Shown one piece after another: positions 8,424-15,079 of a stretch of DNA of 26,787 bases (position 1 is the first letter of the stretch; each line of letters begins with the position of its first letter). The DNA lies in IMG/VR virus record IMGVR_UViG_3300009159_006121, positions 1 through 26,787 of that record. One strand, given 5' to 3'. The position numbers and the translations under genes were made by a program. The notes beneath the pieces are model-generated. The model made no database searches. It saw only the letters and a list, made by a program, of their open reading frames with translations, and was not told the origin of the DNA. The DNA comes from a virus.

Positions 8424-9187
8424 GCTAGTTTCCGTTCTATATCTTCTTCGTCACAGCGTTCACCATACTGAATTTCTATAATTCGTAGTGGGCTGGCCTC
8501 TTCGTTAACCAGTTGATGCCAATCATTTTTGGCCACATGAATGTATTCGTGCTGTTGGAACTGCCCAATCAAATCAGCATCTGTACTTCGATCTAGGGTG
8601 TAAACTGATGCCACGCCAGACGCTACCAACCAAAATTCTGATCGATCTGAATGACGTTGCATACTCAAGGCTGCGCCAGGGTCAACCGTGAGTTCTTTTA
8701 CTTTGGCACCAGCTGTTTCGTGCAACACACGGTAATAGCCCCAGGCTCGCCTGGTCTTGGGAGCCTTCCACTCTTCTAAGATCCAGGAACTAGAATTTTG
8801 CTTGTTTGCCCCACCCACTCCAAAATGGAACTGCAATCGTGGATTAGCAAGTTGGGTTTCGGGTATGTTGTCACTGCCCCGATCACCACCATTGGCAAAA
8901 ATCACACGATCATTTGGATGGCTATTCAGGACATCTTGTATGGCAGCTGTGGCTGATCCGTCGGAGTCATTGAACACAATTACCTCATCAACACATCGCA
9001 TGCTGCCAACAACAGCCATGCGTTCACTCAAGGGCATGAAACATCGACCTTTTTTACGAGTGAGCCAGGCATCGCTATTGACACCCACTATTAACCGGTC
9101 GCCTAACTGACGAGCAGCTTCAAAATAACTGATATGCCCGGAATGCACGGGATCAAATCCGCCTGTAACGAGTACTGTAGTCTTCAT
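8420..9187 (-). CDS. Cytidylyltransferase-like nucleotidyltransferase fused to a mannose-6-phosphate isomerase-type cupin
   Basis: The 255-residue protein has two parts. Residues 1-125 are a nucleotidyltransferase of the RfaE2/TagD class, with TGGFDPVHSGH (8-18, HSGH being the HxGH nucleotide-binding motif), VNSDAWL (36-42) and SERMAVVGS (54-62). Residues about 139-250 are a cupin like the C-terminal domain of ManC/type II phosphomannose isomerase: RAWGYYRVLHE, then H179-x4-E184 in SMQRHSDRSEFW, and H224 in WHQLVN as likely metal ligands. The protein could activate a sugar or polyol phosphate as a CDP derivative and isomerise or bind a sugar phosphate, but the real substrates are unknown. It is the first gene of the - strand operon. 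MKTTVLVTGGFDPVH is a natural start. Confidence 0.8.
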   Translation of the reverse strand: MKTTVLVTGGFDPVHSGHISYFEAARQLGDRLIVGVNSDAWLTRKKGRCFMPLSERMAVVGSMRCVDEVIVFNDSDGSATAAIQDVLNSHPNDRVIFANGGDRGSDNIPETQLANPRLQFHFGVGGANKQNSSSWILEEWKAPKTRRAWGYYRVLHETAGAKVKELTVDPGAALSMQRHSDRSEFWLVASGVASVYTLDRSTDADLIGQFQQHEYIHVAKNDWHQLVNEEASPLRIIEIQYGERCDEEDIERKLA

Positions 9188-9191
9188 CGGT

Positions 9192-9199
9192 TATTTATA
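9192..9199 (-). promoter_or_regulatory. T4-type late promoter octamer (TATAAATA), very close to the gene
   Basis: The - strand reads exactly TATAAATA here, the T4 late promoter element. It ends only 4 bases before the ATG of the nucleotidyltransferase-cupin gene (first base 9187). The transcript would therefore begin at or just inside the start codon unless initiation is shifted, implying a leaderless message or a chance match. Confidence 0.45.
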
Positions 9200-9213
9200 T
9201 GCGTAGATAACAG

Positions 9214-9221
9214 CATAAATA
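9214..9221 (+). promoter_or_regulatory. T4-type late promoter octamer (CATAAATA)
   Basis: CATAAATA differs from the T4 late consensus TATAAATA at the first base only and sits 7 bases before the ATG at 9229. It lies back to back with the - strand octamer at 9192-9199, so the 41-base gap could hold a divergent pair of late promoters. The leader would be only about two bases long. Confidence 0.5.
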
Positions 9222-9228
9222 TCATTCA

Positions 9229-9957
9229 ATGACACAATACTTAAACTGCGCATGTGTAATACATGGCAACACATATGACTGGAGTTATGTGGAAAATCTA
9301 CATGCCATGATTGCACGCAATGTATCGCGTGAAGTCCGCATGCATGTGTTCACAGAGGCCGCCCGAAATGTGCCACCACACATGATCAAACATAGCCTGC
9401 AAGAATGGCCCGAGGTCAGCAATACTCGCCGCGCCTGGTGGTACAAAATGCAAATGTTTGATCCTGTACATGACTTAGGTACTGTGTTGTATTTTGACCT
9501 TGATGTGGTCATTTGCGGACCGCTTGATTGGTTACTGCCCCTGGATACACAATATTTTTGGACCATCAATGACTGGCGGCATCTTTGGAAACCGCACTGG
9601 AAGGGCATGAACAGTAGCATGATGTATTGGGATCATGCAAAGTTTTCTGAGCCCTGGAATCATTTCAATCAAACTCAGCTTAAAGAAGTAATTAAAAACT
9701 ATCGCGGCGATCAAGACTTCTTGAACAAAGCCTTGCCTGAGAATCGTATGCGCTACTTTAATGATCAATTGATACGCAGTTGGCGCTGGCAGATTAAAGA
9801 TGGGGGCATTGACCCCAAGACCAAACGATATGCCAGACCAGGTGCAGGATCAATTGTACCCACCGATACCGCGGTCATGGTGTTTCACGGCCAGCCCAAA
9901 CCGCACGAAATTGATGATGGCCTAATCAAACGTTTTTGGCACACATCATTAATTTAA
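9229..9957 (+). CDS. DXD glycosyltransferase (GT8-like/GT-A)
   Basis: This 242-residue protein opens with a strand of the form ASVIHG-type (CACVIHGNTYDWSYVENL). The central run RRAWWYKMQMFDPVHDLGTVLYFDLDVVICGPLD contains D90-L-D92, a clear DXD metal and nucleotide-sugar site preceded by the aromatic WWYK segment common in this group. WHTSLI at the end and VFHGQPKPHEI (the substrate-closing histidine region) support a GT8-like fold. It is transcribed away from the - strand glycan operon but surely serves the same glycan. No ribosome binding site is visible; a late-promoter-like octamer lies 7 bases upstream, so translation may start on a nearly leaderless message. Confidence 0.77.
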   Translation: MTQYLNCACVIHGNTYDWSYVENLHAMIARNVSREVRMHVFTEAARNVPPHMIKHSLQEWPEVSNTRRAWWYKMQMFDPVHDLGTVLYFDLDVVICGPLDWLLPLDTQYFWTINDWRHLWKPHWKGMNSSMMYWDHAKFSEPWNHFNQTQLKEVIKNYRGDQDFLNKALPENRMRYFNDQLIRSWRWQIKDGGIDPKTKRYARPGAGSIVPTDTAVMVFHGQPKPHEIDDGLIKRFWHTSLI

Positions 9958-9969
9958 TTTTATTTCTGA

Positions 9970-9999
9970 TTGACTAATGAGTCCCTATTTTACTATAAT
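9970..9999 (+). promoter_or_regulatory. Sigma-70 promoter P1 (early type)
   Basis: TTGACT at 9970-9975 and an exact TATAAT at 9994-9999 are separated by 18 bases. The predicted transcript begins near 10006 and leads into the small zinc-ribbon gene at 10034. This is the first of four similar promoters in this module. Confidence 0.8.
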
Positions 10000-10033
10000 A
10001 CTTGTATAGTAAATAATCAAAAAGGCAATGAGC

Positions 10034-10291
10034 ATGATAATTGGACCACATAAACGCAATTTGAATATGAATCATATTATGAGTAAAAAATCGACCAATA
10101 ATAATGCTGAGTTAATGTTTGACCCCAGAAACAAAACTGGGTGTTTTAAATGTGGTAATCCAGTTGATTATAATTTTGAATATGACAGCAATTATTGTAC
10201 AACTTGTAACTCATCGTTGGAAAGTGTTTGTAATGATCCCAACTGCTCCTTTTGCCCCGGACGCCCCAAGTACCCAAAATATCCTGGTTGA
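10034..10291 (+). CDS. Small zinc-ribbon protein (early gene)
   Basis: The product is 85 residues from the ATG at 10034. An ATG six bases upstream (10028) would add two residues, but AAAAAGG ends only 2 bases before it and 8 bases before the second ATG, the spacing seen in the sister genes, so the second is preferred. Seven cysteines in CFKCGNP, YCTTCN and CNDPNCSFC form two or more Cys-x2-Cys pairs, consistent with a zinc ribbon. The N-terminal half is polar and probably disordered. No family was recognised. Its stop codon TGA lies inside the -35 box of the next promoter, showing very tight packing. Small early zinc proteins of phages often bind nucleic acid or host RNA polymerase, but nothing here proves that. 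Confidence 0.62.
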   Translation: MIIGPHKRNLNMNHIMSKKSTNNNAELMFDPRNKTGCFKCGNPVDYNFEYDSNYCTTCNSSLESVCNDPNCSFCPGRPKYPKYPG

Positions 10292-10316
10292 CCAATAAAT
10301 CCCAATTTGCTACAAT
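10288..10316 (+). promoter_or_regulatory. Sigma-70 promoter P2 (early type)
   Basis: TTGACC at 10288-10293 and TACAAT at 10311-10316 are separated by 17 bases. The context TTTGCTACAATA repeats that of P3 and P4. The -35 box overlaps the stop codon of the preceding gene. Confidence 0.75.
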
Positions 10317-10346
10317 AGAAGTATTGTAAGAAATAAGGAGTCCAAA

Positions 10347-10556
10347 ATGGGTTACAAGGTTGTAGACACTACAGACATGATGCGCACCCGGTACGAGCCC
10401 CGTAAAGGCTTGGAGGGCCCTTTTAACTTCTCAGGCCAAGTGTTGTATTATGACAACAAAGAAGGTGCTTACTACGATCCCACTACAGATTTCTACGTTT
10501 CCAAAGAGGAAATGGACATTATAAATCAGAGATTTTACGAAGTGCTTAAAAAATAA
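10347..10556 (+). CDS. Small conserved-looking protein, function unknown
   Basis: This 69-residue ORF has a textbook start: AAGGAG lies 6 to 7 bases before the ATG, and promoter P2 is about 30 bases upstream. The protein is rich in Tyr and acidic residues. Its middle reads GQVLYYDNKEGAYYDPTTDFYVSKEEM, a beta hairpin-like repeat of YY-D, followed by an amphipathic C-terminal helix ending in two lysines. There is no signal peptide, membrane segment or cysteine motif. No family could be named. Promoter plus ribosome binding site make it very likely a real early gene. Confidence 0.7.
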   Translation: MGYKVVDTTDMMRTRYEPRKGLEGPFNFSGQVLYYDNKEGAYYDPTTDFYVSKEEMDIINQRFYEVLKK

Positions 10557-10592
10557 GCAGTTTTTGTTGTAAAAAAGCCACATTTAGAATGG

Positions 10593-10621
10593 TTGACCAG
10601 AAATACTCGATTTGCTATAAT
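10593..10621 (+). promoter_or_regulatory. Sigma-70 promoter P3 (early type)
   Basis: TTGACC at 10593-10598 and an exact TATAAT at 10616-10621 are separated by 17 bases, with the same GGTTGACC and TTTGCTATAATA surroundings as its sister promoters. It drives the 60-residue gene at 10651. Confidence 0.82.
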
Positions 10622-10650
10622 ATAGCATAGTTTAACAAAAAGGAACCAGT

Positions 10651-10833
10651 ATGCAAATAGCTACCGCAATTGCCCAGCTCAACAAAGAACAAGAGTTTTT
10701 GGGCCTGGGATTTTTGGAACTGTTGCAAGACATTCAAAAGAATGGTGCAATGGTTTACAGCGAAAAAACCATGACAGCTTTTGGGGTATTCATGGTGCAG
10801 GGTGCCAAGATGTTTGCCCCGGTTGACGCCTAA
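10651..10833 (+). CDS. Small protein, function unknown (early gene)
   Basis: The 60-residue ORF is preceded by AAAAAGGA 6 to 7 bases before the ATG and by promoter P3. The sequence is mostly helical, with a central hydrophobic stretch (FLGLGFLELLQDI) that is amphipathic rather than a clear membrane segment, and a C-terminal part rich in Met and Phe (TAFGVFMVQGAKMFAPVDA). No domain was recognised. The -35 box of the next promoter lies within its last codons, so the 3' end of the gene doubles as regulatory DNA. Confidence 0.68.
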   Translation: MQIATAIAQLNKEQEFLGLGFLELLQDIQKNGAMVYSEKTMTAFGVFMVQGAKMFAPVDA

Positions 10834-10851
10834 TTCTGGTTTTGCTATAAT
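10823..10851 (+). promoter_or_regulatory. Sigma-70 promoter P4 (early type)
   Basis: TTGACG at 10823-10828 and an exact TATAAT at 10846-10851 are separated by 17 bases. The -35 box is inside the coding sequence of the preceding gene. It drives the AAA ATPase gene, whose ATG is 30 bases downstream of the -10 box. Confidence 0.8.
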
Positions 10852-10880
10852 ACTTGTATAAACTAAAAAAGGAGCTGACA

Positions 10881-11909
10881 ATGACCCAAGTTGTAATACA
10901 CAAAGGCACTTATCGCAATCAAAACGTGCGTGGTGTTGCGTTTACTCTTGTTAAAGATTTTACAAAAGGCGCCAAAGGCGGTTTTGTGACTGTTAAAAGC
11001 GAGGGGCATTTTGGTCCCGAGTTTGACGTGGTGCGTGTCCGTGTTGGCGGCATCGAGGATATTGAAATTGTTGGAGGAGACACTGTGACAGCCCAGACCA
11101 AGACTGTAGAGTTCAAACAACCAGTAGCAGTAGAAACTGAAGAAGAGGCAATGGCTCGCATTCGTGAGCGTTTTGAGATCCTTACAGAGATGACCAGGGC
11201 ATGTACTGCCGGCGACATCCGTGCTATGATTGTGAGCGGCCCGCCAGGCGTGGGCAAGAGCTTTGGCGTTGAAAAAGAAGTTGACAAGGCTTGCTTGTTT
11301 GACAAGATTGCAGACAAACGACTTCGTGCAGAAGTAGTCAAGGGAAGTGCCACCCCAATTGGCCTGTACCAAACACTTTACAAATACAGTGACGCCAATT
11401 GTGTGTTGGTGTTTGATGACTGTGACAGCATCTTGTTAGATGATGTTGCACTCAACTTGCTCAAGGGTGCATTGGACTCAGGCAAGAAACGTAAAATTTC
11501 TTGGTTGTCAGAGAGCAGTGCCTTGCGCAGAGAAGGCATCCCAGACAGTTTTGAGTTTAAAGGTAGTGTTATCTTTATCACTAACTTGAAGTTTGATCAG
11601 ATGAAATCGCAAAAATTGCGGGATCACCTGGATGCATTGCAGTCACGTTGTCACTATCTTGACTTGACTCTGGACACCATGCGTGACAAGATCTTGCGCA
11701 TCAAACAAATTGCTAACGATGGTGTGTTGTTCCAGGACTACGAATTTGAACAGTACCATCAAGACGACATCATTGAGTTCATGAACACCAATCAAGCTCG
11801 CTTGCGTGAGATGAGCTTGCGCATGGCGCTCAAGATTGCAGATTTGGTCAAGAGCTTCCCAGCAAAATGGCGCTTGATGGCCGAGACAACATGCATGAAG
11901 CCTAACTAA
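10881..11909 (+). CDS. AAA family ATPase (phage early protein)
   Basis: The 342-residue protein carries Walker A GPPGVGKS (120-127), Walker B VLVFDDCD (175-182), with a second acidic residue replacing the usual DE, and a sensor-1 asparagine in VIFITN (about 230-235). The helical lid lies in the C-terminal 90 residues. The first 85 residues form a separate beta-rich domain with many valines (GFVTVKSEGHFGPEFDVVRVRVGG), possibly a small barrel. It is a single-domain AAA protein, not the gp44 clamp loader, and its partner is unknown. The ATG at 10881 is chosen over an upstream in-frame ATG at 10854 because AAAGGAG precedes it at normal spacing, and because 10854 is too close to the P4 -10 box (about at the transcript start). 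A strong terminator follows. Confidence 0.8.
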   Translation: MTQVVIHKGTYRNQNVRGVAFTLVKDFTKGAKGGFVTVKSEGHFGPEFDVVRVRVGGIEDIEIVGGDTVTAQTKTVEFKQPVAVETEEEAMARIRERFEILTEMTRACTAGDIRAMIVSGPPGVGKSFGVEKEVDKACLFDKIADKRLRAEVVKGSATPIGLYQTLYKYSDANCVLVFDDCDSILLDDVALNLLKGALDSGKKRKISWLSESSALRREGIPDSFEFKGSVIFITNLKFDQMKSQKLRDHLDALQSRCHYLDLTLDTMRDKILRIKQIANDGVLFQDYEFEQYHQDDIIEFMNTNQARLREMSLRMALKIADLVKSFPAKWRLMAETTCMKPN

Positions 11910-11920
11910 GCAGTACCCAG

Positions 11921-11950
11921 TCGGCCACTATAGTTTAGCTCCTAGGCCGA
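11921..11950 (+). other. Possible stem-loop before the terminator
   Basis: TCGGCC at 11921-11926 can pair with GGCCGA at 11945-11950 around an 18-base loop. It lies between the ATPase stop and the terminator hairpin. It is not followed by a T run, so it is not a terminator itself; it could protect the 3' end or be fortuitous. Confidence 0.35.
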
Positions 11951-11956
11951 TTGTTT

Positions 11957-11987
11957 GAGGTGCCCTAATACGGCACCTCTTTTTTTT
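11957..11987 (+). terminator. Strong rho-independent terminator
   Basis: GAGGTGCC (11957-11964) pairs perfectly with GGCACCTC (11972-11979) around a 7-base loop, directly followed by eight Ts. It closes the early module driven by promoters P1 to P4 and separates it from the replication genes downstream. Confidence 0.92.
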
Positions 11988-12004
11988 GACTGATAACTAT
12001 ATGT

Positions 12005-12874
12005 ATGCCCTGTGATCTAGTGATAACCATTGGTGGTAACCGTTTTGAATTTGCCGTGGAGCCTACGCCGATTGCCAAACTTTGGCTGGAACGTATGGCA
12101 ATCCGGCACTCCTACAATCTAGATGACCCCACTAGATTTTATCATTTTGGTTCCTACCATACCGAACGTGAGCGAGCCAGCCGTATGGTCATGGGCGCCA
12201 TCAAGACAATCAATCAACATAAACACATTATCAAGCGCAAGTTTTGTTCGGTATATGATCAAGACGTGTTGAATTACTTGCACAATATTTTTGAACGCTA
12301 TCATGGTATGCTAGATCAACAACAGCATGAGTTTTGGTATCAAGCACCTGACCAGGTCAGACAAGCTCTGTGTGATCTCAATCTGGCAGTGCATCGATGT
12401 GAGTATCTGGCCCAACGCAAACCAGAATTTGTATGCACATGGTTTGGTATGCCTAAAATCAAAACCTTGCCACTAGATCTGCAACAACAACACGGACAAC
12501 TGGGTTGTGAATTTGGGGGAGTGTACCTTAACTATGTTGAAATAGGTAAATCCGCACTGCACCTGGCCCGTGACAATGATCAATATATAGCAGACGACAT
12601 GTTTAGCCCATTTGATCATTACAGTGCAGATTTTATTGCGACTTTTTACGATCATGATACCGATCAACTGACACAGGATCTTGAAAATATCAAAACTTAT
12701 TTCTACCAACAACAGAGTTTTTTTGGCAAGCATGACATAGATGACCCAAATGATATCAGACTATTGCCAGTAAAATTCAAGGTTGCTCAATTAAAGTACA
12801 ACCCCAGTGAAAGATCTGCTATAATAAAAGCTATTGCAAAAAAACAGATGATACAGGACATACAAATAACATGA
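12005..12874 (+). CDS. Conserved-looking phage protein of unknown function
   Basis: The 289-residue protein has no recognised domain. It is rich in His, Tyr, Gln and Asp and looks alpha-helical: paired helices around residues 60-140 (TINQHKHIIKRKFCSVYDQDVLNYLHNIFERYH), then a segment with GGVYLNYVEIGKSALHLARDNDQY (about 171-194). The C-terminal end is basic (KVAQLKYNPSERSAIIKAIAKKQM). There is no signal peptide or transmembrane helix. It starts 18 bases after the terminator T run with no clear ribosome binding site; an ATG at 12001 is in another frame. Its stop overlaps the uvsW start as ATGA, so the two are translationally coupled and may be functionally linked. Confidence 0.65.
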   Translation: MPCDLVITIGGNRFEFAVEPTPIAKLWLERMAIRHSYNLDDPTRFYHFGSYHTERERASRMVMGAIKTINQHKHIIKRKFCSVYDQDVLNYLHNIFERYHGMLDQQQHEFWYQAPDQVRQALCDLNLAVHRCEYLAQRKPEFVCTWFGMPKIKTLPLDLQQQHGQLGCEFGGVYLNYVEIGKSALHLARDNDQYIADDMFSPFDHYSADFIATFYDHDTDQLTQDLENIKTYFYQQQSFFGKHDIDDPNDIRLLPVKFKVAQLKYNPSERSAIIKAIAKKQMIQDIQIT

Positions 12875-14340
12875 GGAAGGCAACTCTAATCATACGCGAC
12901 GAGGTAAATGTCAAAATTGAGGGACTAGAACTTGATGCTCGTAGAGCCCTGGTCAACCAATTCAAGTATGATGTGCCTTATGCCAGGTATCTTCCTGCGG
13001 TACGTCTGGGCCGATGGGATGGCAAGGTTGGCTTTTTTCAGCTTGGCGGCAGCACCTATGTCAATCTCTTGCCTGACATCATTGGCACATTAGAAAAATT
13101 CAATTACGACATTGAACTGGATGACCAAAGAGAATACTCCACTACGTTTGCATTTGAGCAAGTGCGTGAGGACTCGTTTGCACATGTAAAGTGGCCCAAA
13201 GGTCATCCTGCCGCAGGTGACCCTATTATCATGCGGGACTACCAAGTTGAGATTGTGAACAACTTCCTGGCTAACCCACAATGCTTGCAAGAAGTGGCCA
13301 CAGGTGCAGGCAAGACTATTATGACAGCGGCATTATCAAATGCCATTGCGCCATATGGCCGATCAATTGTTATTGTGCCCAACAAGAGCTTAGTAACCCA
13401 AACAGAAAAAGACTACATCAACATGGAGCAAGATGTTGGTGTGTTCTTTGGCGACAGGAAAGAATACGGACGTCAACACACCATATGCACCTGGCAAAGT
13501 CTAAATGTGCTGTTAAAGAACACCAAGGCAGGAACAGGCGAAGTAACCATACAAGAGTTCTTGGAAGGTGTGGTATGTGTTATTGTAGACGAAGTACACA
13601 TGGCCAAAGCAGAAGCACTTAAAACTCTGTTGACAGGCGTGATGGCTAGAATGCCAATTCGTTGGGGGTTGACGGGAACTATCCCCAAAGAGAAATTTGA
13701 AAGCCAAAGTCTGCTGGTAAGTCTTGGACCTGTTATTGGACGCTTGAGTGCCAATGAACTACAGCAACAAGGTGTGCTGGCACAGTGTCACGTTAACATT
13801 GTGCAGTTGGTGGACCACGTGGAGTATAAAGAATACCAAAGTGAGCTTAAATATCTCTTGGAGGAACCTGGTCGCTTGGACACAATGGCAGACTTGATAC
13901 GCCGAGTAAATGAAACAGGCAATACACTTGTGCTTGTGGACAGGGTAGCCGCAGGAAATGCATTGGTAGAACGACTGGGTGATGGTGCTGTGTTTGTAAG
14001 TGGTGCCACCAAAGCAAAAGATAGACAAGATGAATATGATGAAGTGGCTGATGCAACAGGCAAAATCATTGTGGCAACTTATGGGGTGGCTGCTGTTGGT
14101 ATTAACATTCCCCGCATTTTTAATCTGGTACTCATTGAGCCTGGTAAGAGCTTTGTTAGAGTTATTCAGTCGATTGGTCGTGGCATACGTAAAGCGGAAG
14201 ACAAAGAACATGTTCAGATCTGGGACATAACATCAACTTGTAAGTTTGCCAAACGTCACTTGACCAAGCGCAAACAGTTCTACAAGGAAGCCAACTATCC
14301 TTTCTCAGCTGAGAAGCTGGAATGGATGAAAATTAAATAA
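12871..14340 (+). CDS. uvsW: UvsW-type DNA/RNA-DNA helicase (SF2)
   Basis: This 489-residue protein matches T4 UvsW in layout. A small N-terminal domain (1-100; RLGRWDGKVGFF at 45-56 is typical) is followed by a helicase core with QxxxI-type MRDYQ (121-125), Walker A ATGAGKT (143-149), DEVH box (240-243), GLTGT motif III (266-270) and motif VI QSIGRGIRK (433-441). UvsW unwinds branched recombination intermediates and R-loops and helps the switch from origin-dependent to recombination-dependent replication in T4. Length and all motifs are intact. The start overlaps the stop of the gene before it by 4 bases. Confidence 0.93.
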   Translation: MRKATLIIRDEVNVKIEGLELDARRALVNQFKYDVPYARYLPAVRLGRWDGKVGFFQLGGSTYVNLLPDIIGTLEKFNYDIELDDQREYSTTFAFEQVREDSFAHVKWPKGHPAAGDPIIMRDYQVEIVNNFLANPQCLQEVATGAGKTIMTAALSNAIAPYGRSIVIVPNKSLVTQTEKDYINMEQDVGVFFGDRKEYGRQHTICTWQSLNVLLKNTKAGTGEVTIQEFLEGVVCVIVDEVHMAKAEALKTLLTGVMARMPIRWGLTGTIPKEKFESQSLLVSLGPVIGRLSANELQQQGVLAQCHVNIVQLVDHVEYKEYQSELKYLLEEPGRLDTMADLIRRVNETGNTLVLVDRVAAGNALVERLGDGAVFVSGATKAKDRQDEYDEVADATGKIIVATYGVAAVGINIPRIFNLVLIEPGKSFVRVIQSIGRGIRKAEDKEHVQIWDITSTCKFAKRHLTKRKQFYKEANYPFSAEKLEWMKIK

Positions 14341-14377
14341 ACTTGACTTATCTTGTTAGATACTGTACACTTAACAC

Positions 14378-14878
14378 ATGCGAATACTTACTCTAGATAA
14401 TACTGTTTTTGAACTTGACTCTCTACCAGAAGAGGTAGACGACATGCGTTTTGCTATTTTTGACAATAGCGACCCGAATGATCCAGACCACCGATACATC
14501 CCGTTGATTTTTTTAGAAAGTTTTAGTGCACCAGCTCTTGTGTTACGCATAGACGAATACGATATCAAGATGCCCATGGACTGGCAAATATTGATTGGCG
14601 AACCCGAAGTTGGTGATCTAGAAATGCTTCCCTTGACTAGCATTAATGATCGAGGTTTTCGAGCATTTGAGTTTAACCCTCTCAGCAGTTTCCGACCCAG
14701 CTTTCCCAGGATCGAGATCTTGGATGTGTATCATGATGTCACTTGGTATGCACCTAAACTGCGCAACGGGCAGATGCTGGCGGTGCCTTACACCAGTGGC
14801 CCCAAGCCAGAGTGTGTGTACTTTGTCAAAGACATCAGTCGCAACTGCGAAGTAGTTGACTATCAAAAGGCCTGGTAA
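14378..14878 (+). CDS. Phage protein of unknown function
   Basis: The 166-residue protein is strongly acidic in its first half (SLPEEVDDMRFAIFDNSDPNDPDHRY) and rich in Pro and aromatic residues throughout, suggesting a compact beta-rich fold. No motif, signal peptide or membrane helix was recognised. It follows uvsW after 37 bases and has no ribosome binding site. It ends 3 bases before a small coiled-coil gene and is followed by the probable gp62 gene, so it sits among replication and recombination genes. Lack of frame breaks and close packing support it as real. Confidence 0.62.
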   Translation: MRILTLDNTVFELDSLPEEVDDMRFAIFDNSDPNDPDHRYIPLIFLESFSAPALVLRIDEYDIKMPMDWQILIGEPEVGDLEMLPLTSINDRGFRAFEFNPLSSFRPSFPRIEILDVYHDVTWYAPKLRNGQMLAVPYTSGPKPECVYFVKDISRNCEVVDYQKAW

Positions 14879-14881
14879 ACA

Positions 14882-15079
14882 ATGACACAATATCAATCAA
14901 ACGCCGCTCCTCAAACACTGCCAATAAAACCCACAGCACAAGACCCGCAAGTGAGCAGCCTCAAAGAACAGCTGGCATCCCAACAAAAAGAAATTGATAC
15001 GCTCAAGCGTACTGTAAGAAAGTTGCAAAATGAAGTGCGACTAGCAGTCAACACATTTAATTTGACAAACCGTGGATAA
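14882..15079 (+). CDS. Small coiled-coil protein
   Basis: The 65-residue product has a disordered Pro/Gln/Ala-rich first half. Residues about 27-55 form a heptad-like coiled coil (LKEQLASQQKEIDTLKRTV), with leucine and isoleucine at a/d positions. No family was recognised. It could be an adaptor or dimerising accessory factor for the neighbouring replication proteins. The stop overlaps the GTG start of the next gene by 8 bases. Confidence 0.58.
   Translation: MTQYQSNAAPQTLPIKPTAQDPQVSSLKEQLASQQKEIDTLKRTVRKLQNEVRLAVNTFNLTNRG

Noticed and set aside
10863-11372. Reverse-strand open frames of 144 and 169 codons opposite the AAA ATPase
   Set aside because: Shadow frames of a well-supported gene; the products show no domain and run through promoter P4 and the ribosome binding site.
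11910-11956. Possible tRNA or small RNA between the ATPase gene and the terminator
   Set aside because: One imperfect stem-loop is present but no cloverleaf, T-loop sequence or CCA end.
11986-11991. TTGACT right after the terminator T run as a -35 box for the gene at 12005
   Set aside because: No -10-like hexamer lies 16-18 bases downstream; that place is already inside the coding sequence.
13473-14211. Reverse-strand open frames opposite uvsW (up to 150 codons)
   Set aside because: They lie fully inside a gene with all helicase motifs, have low-complexity Ser/Thr/His-rich products, and no promoter or ribosome binding site.
14343-14371. TTGACT, 17-base gap, TACACT before the gene at 14378 as a sigma-70 promoter
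   Set aside because: The -10 box has only 4 of 6 consensus bases and the transcript would begin at the start codon; read-through from the uvsW gene is simpler.
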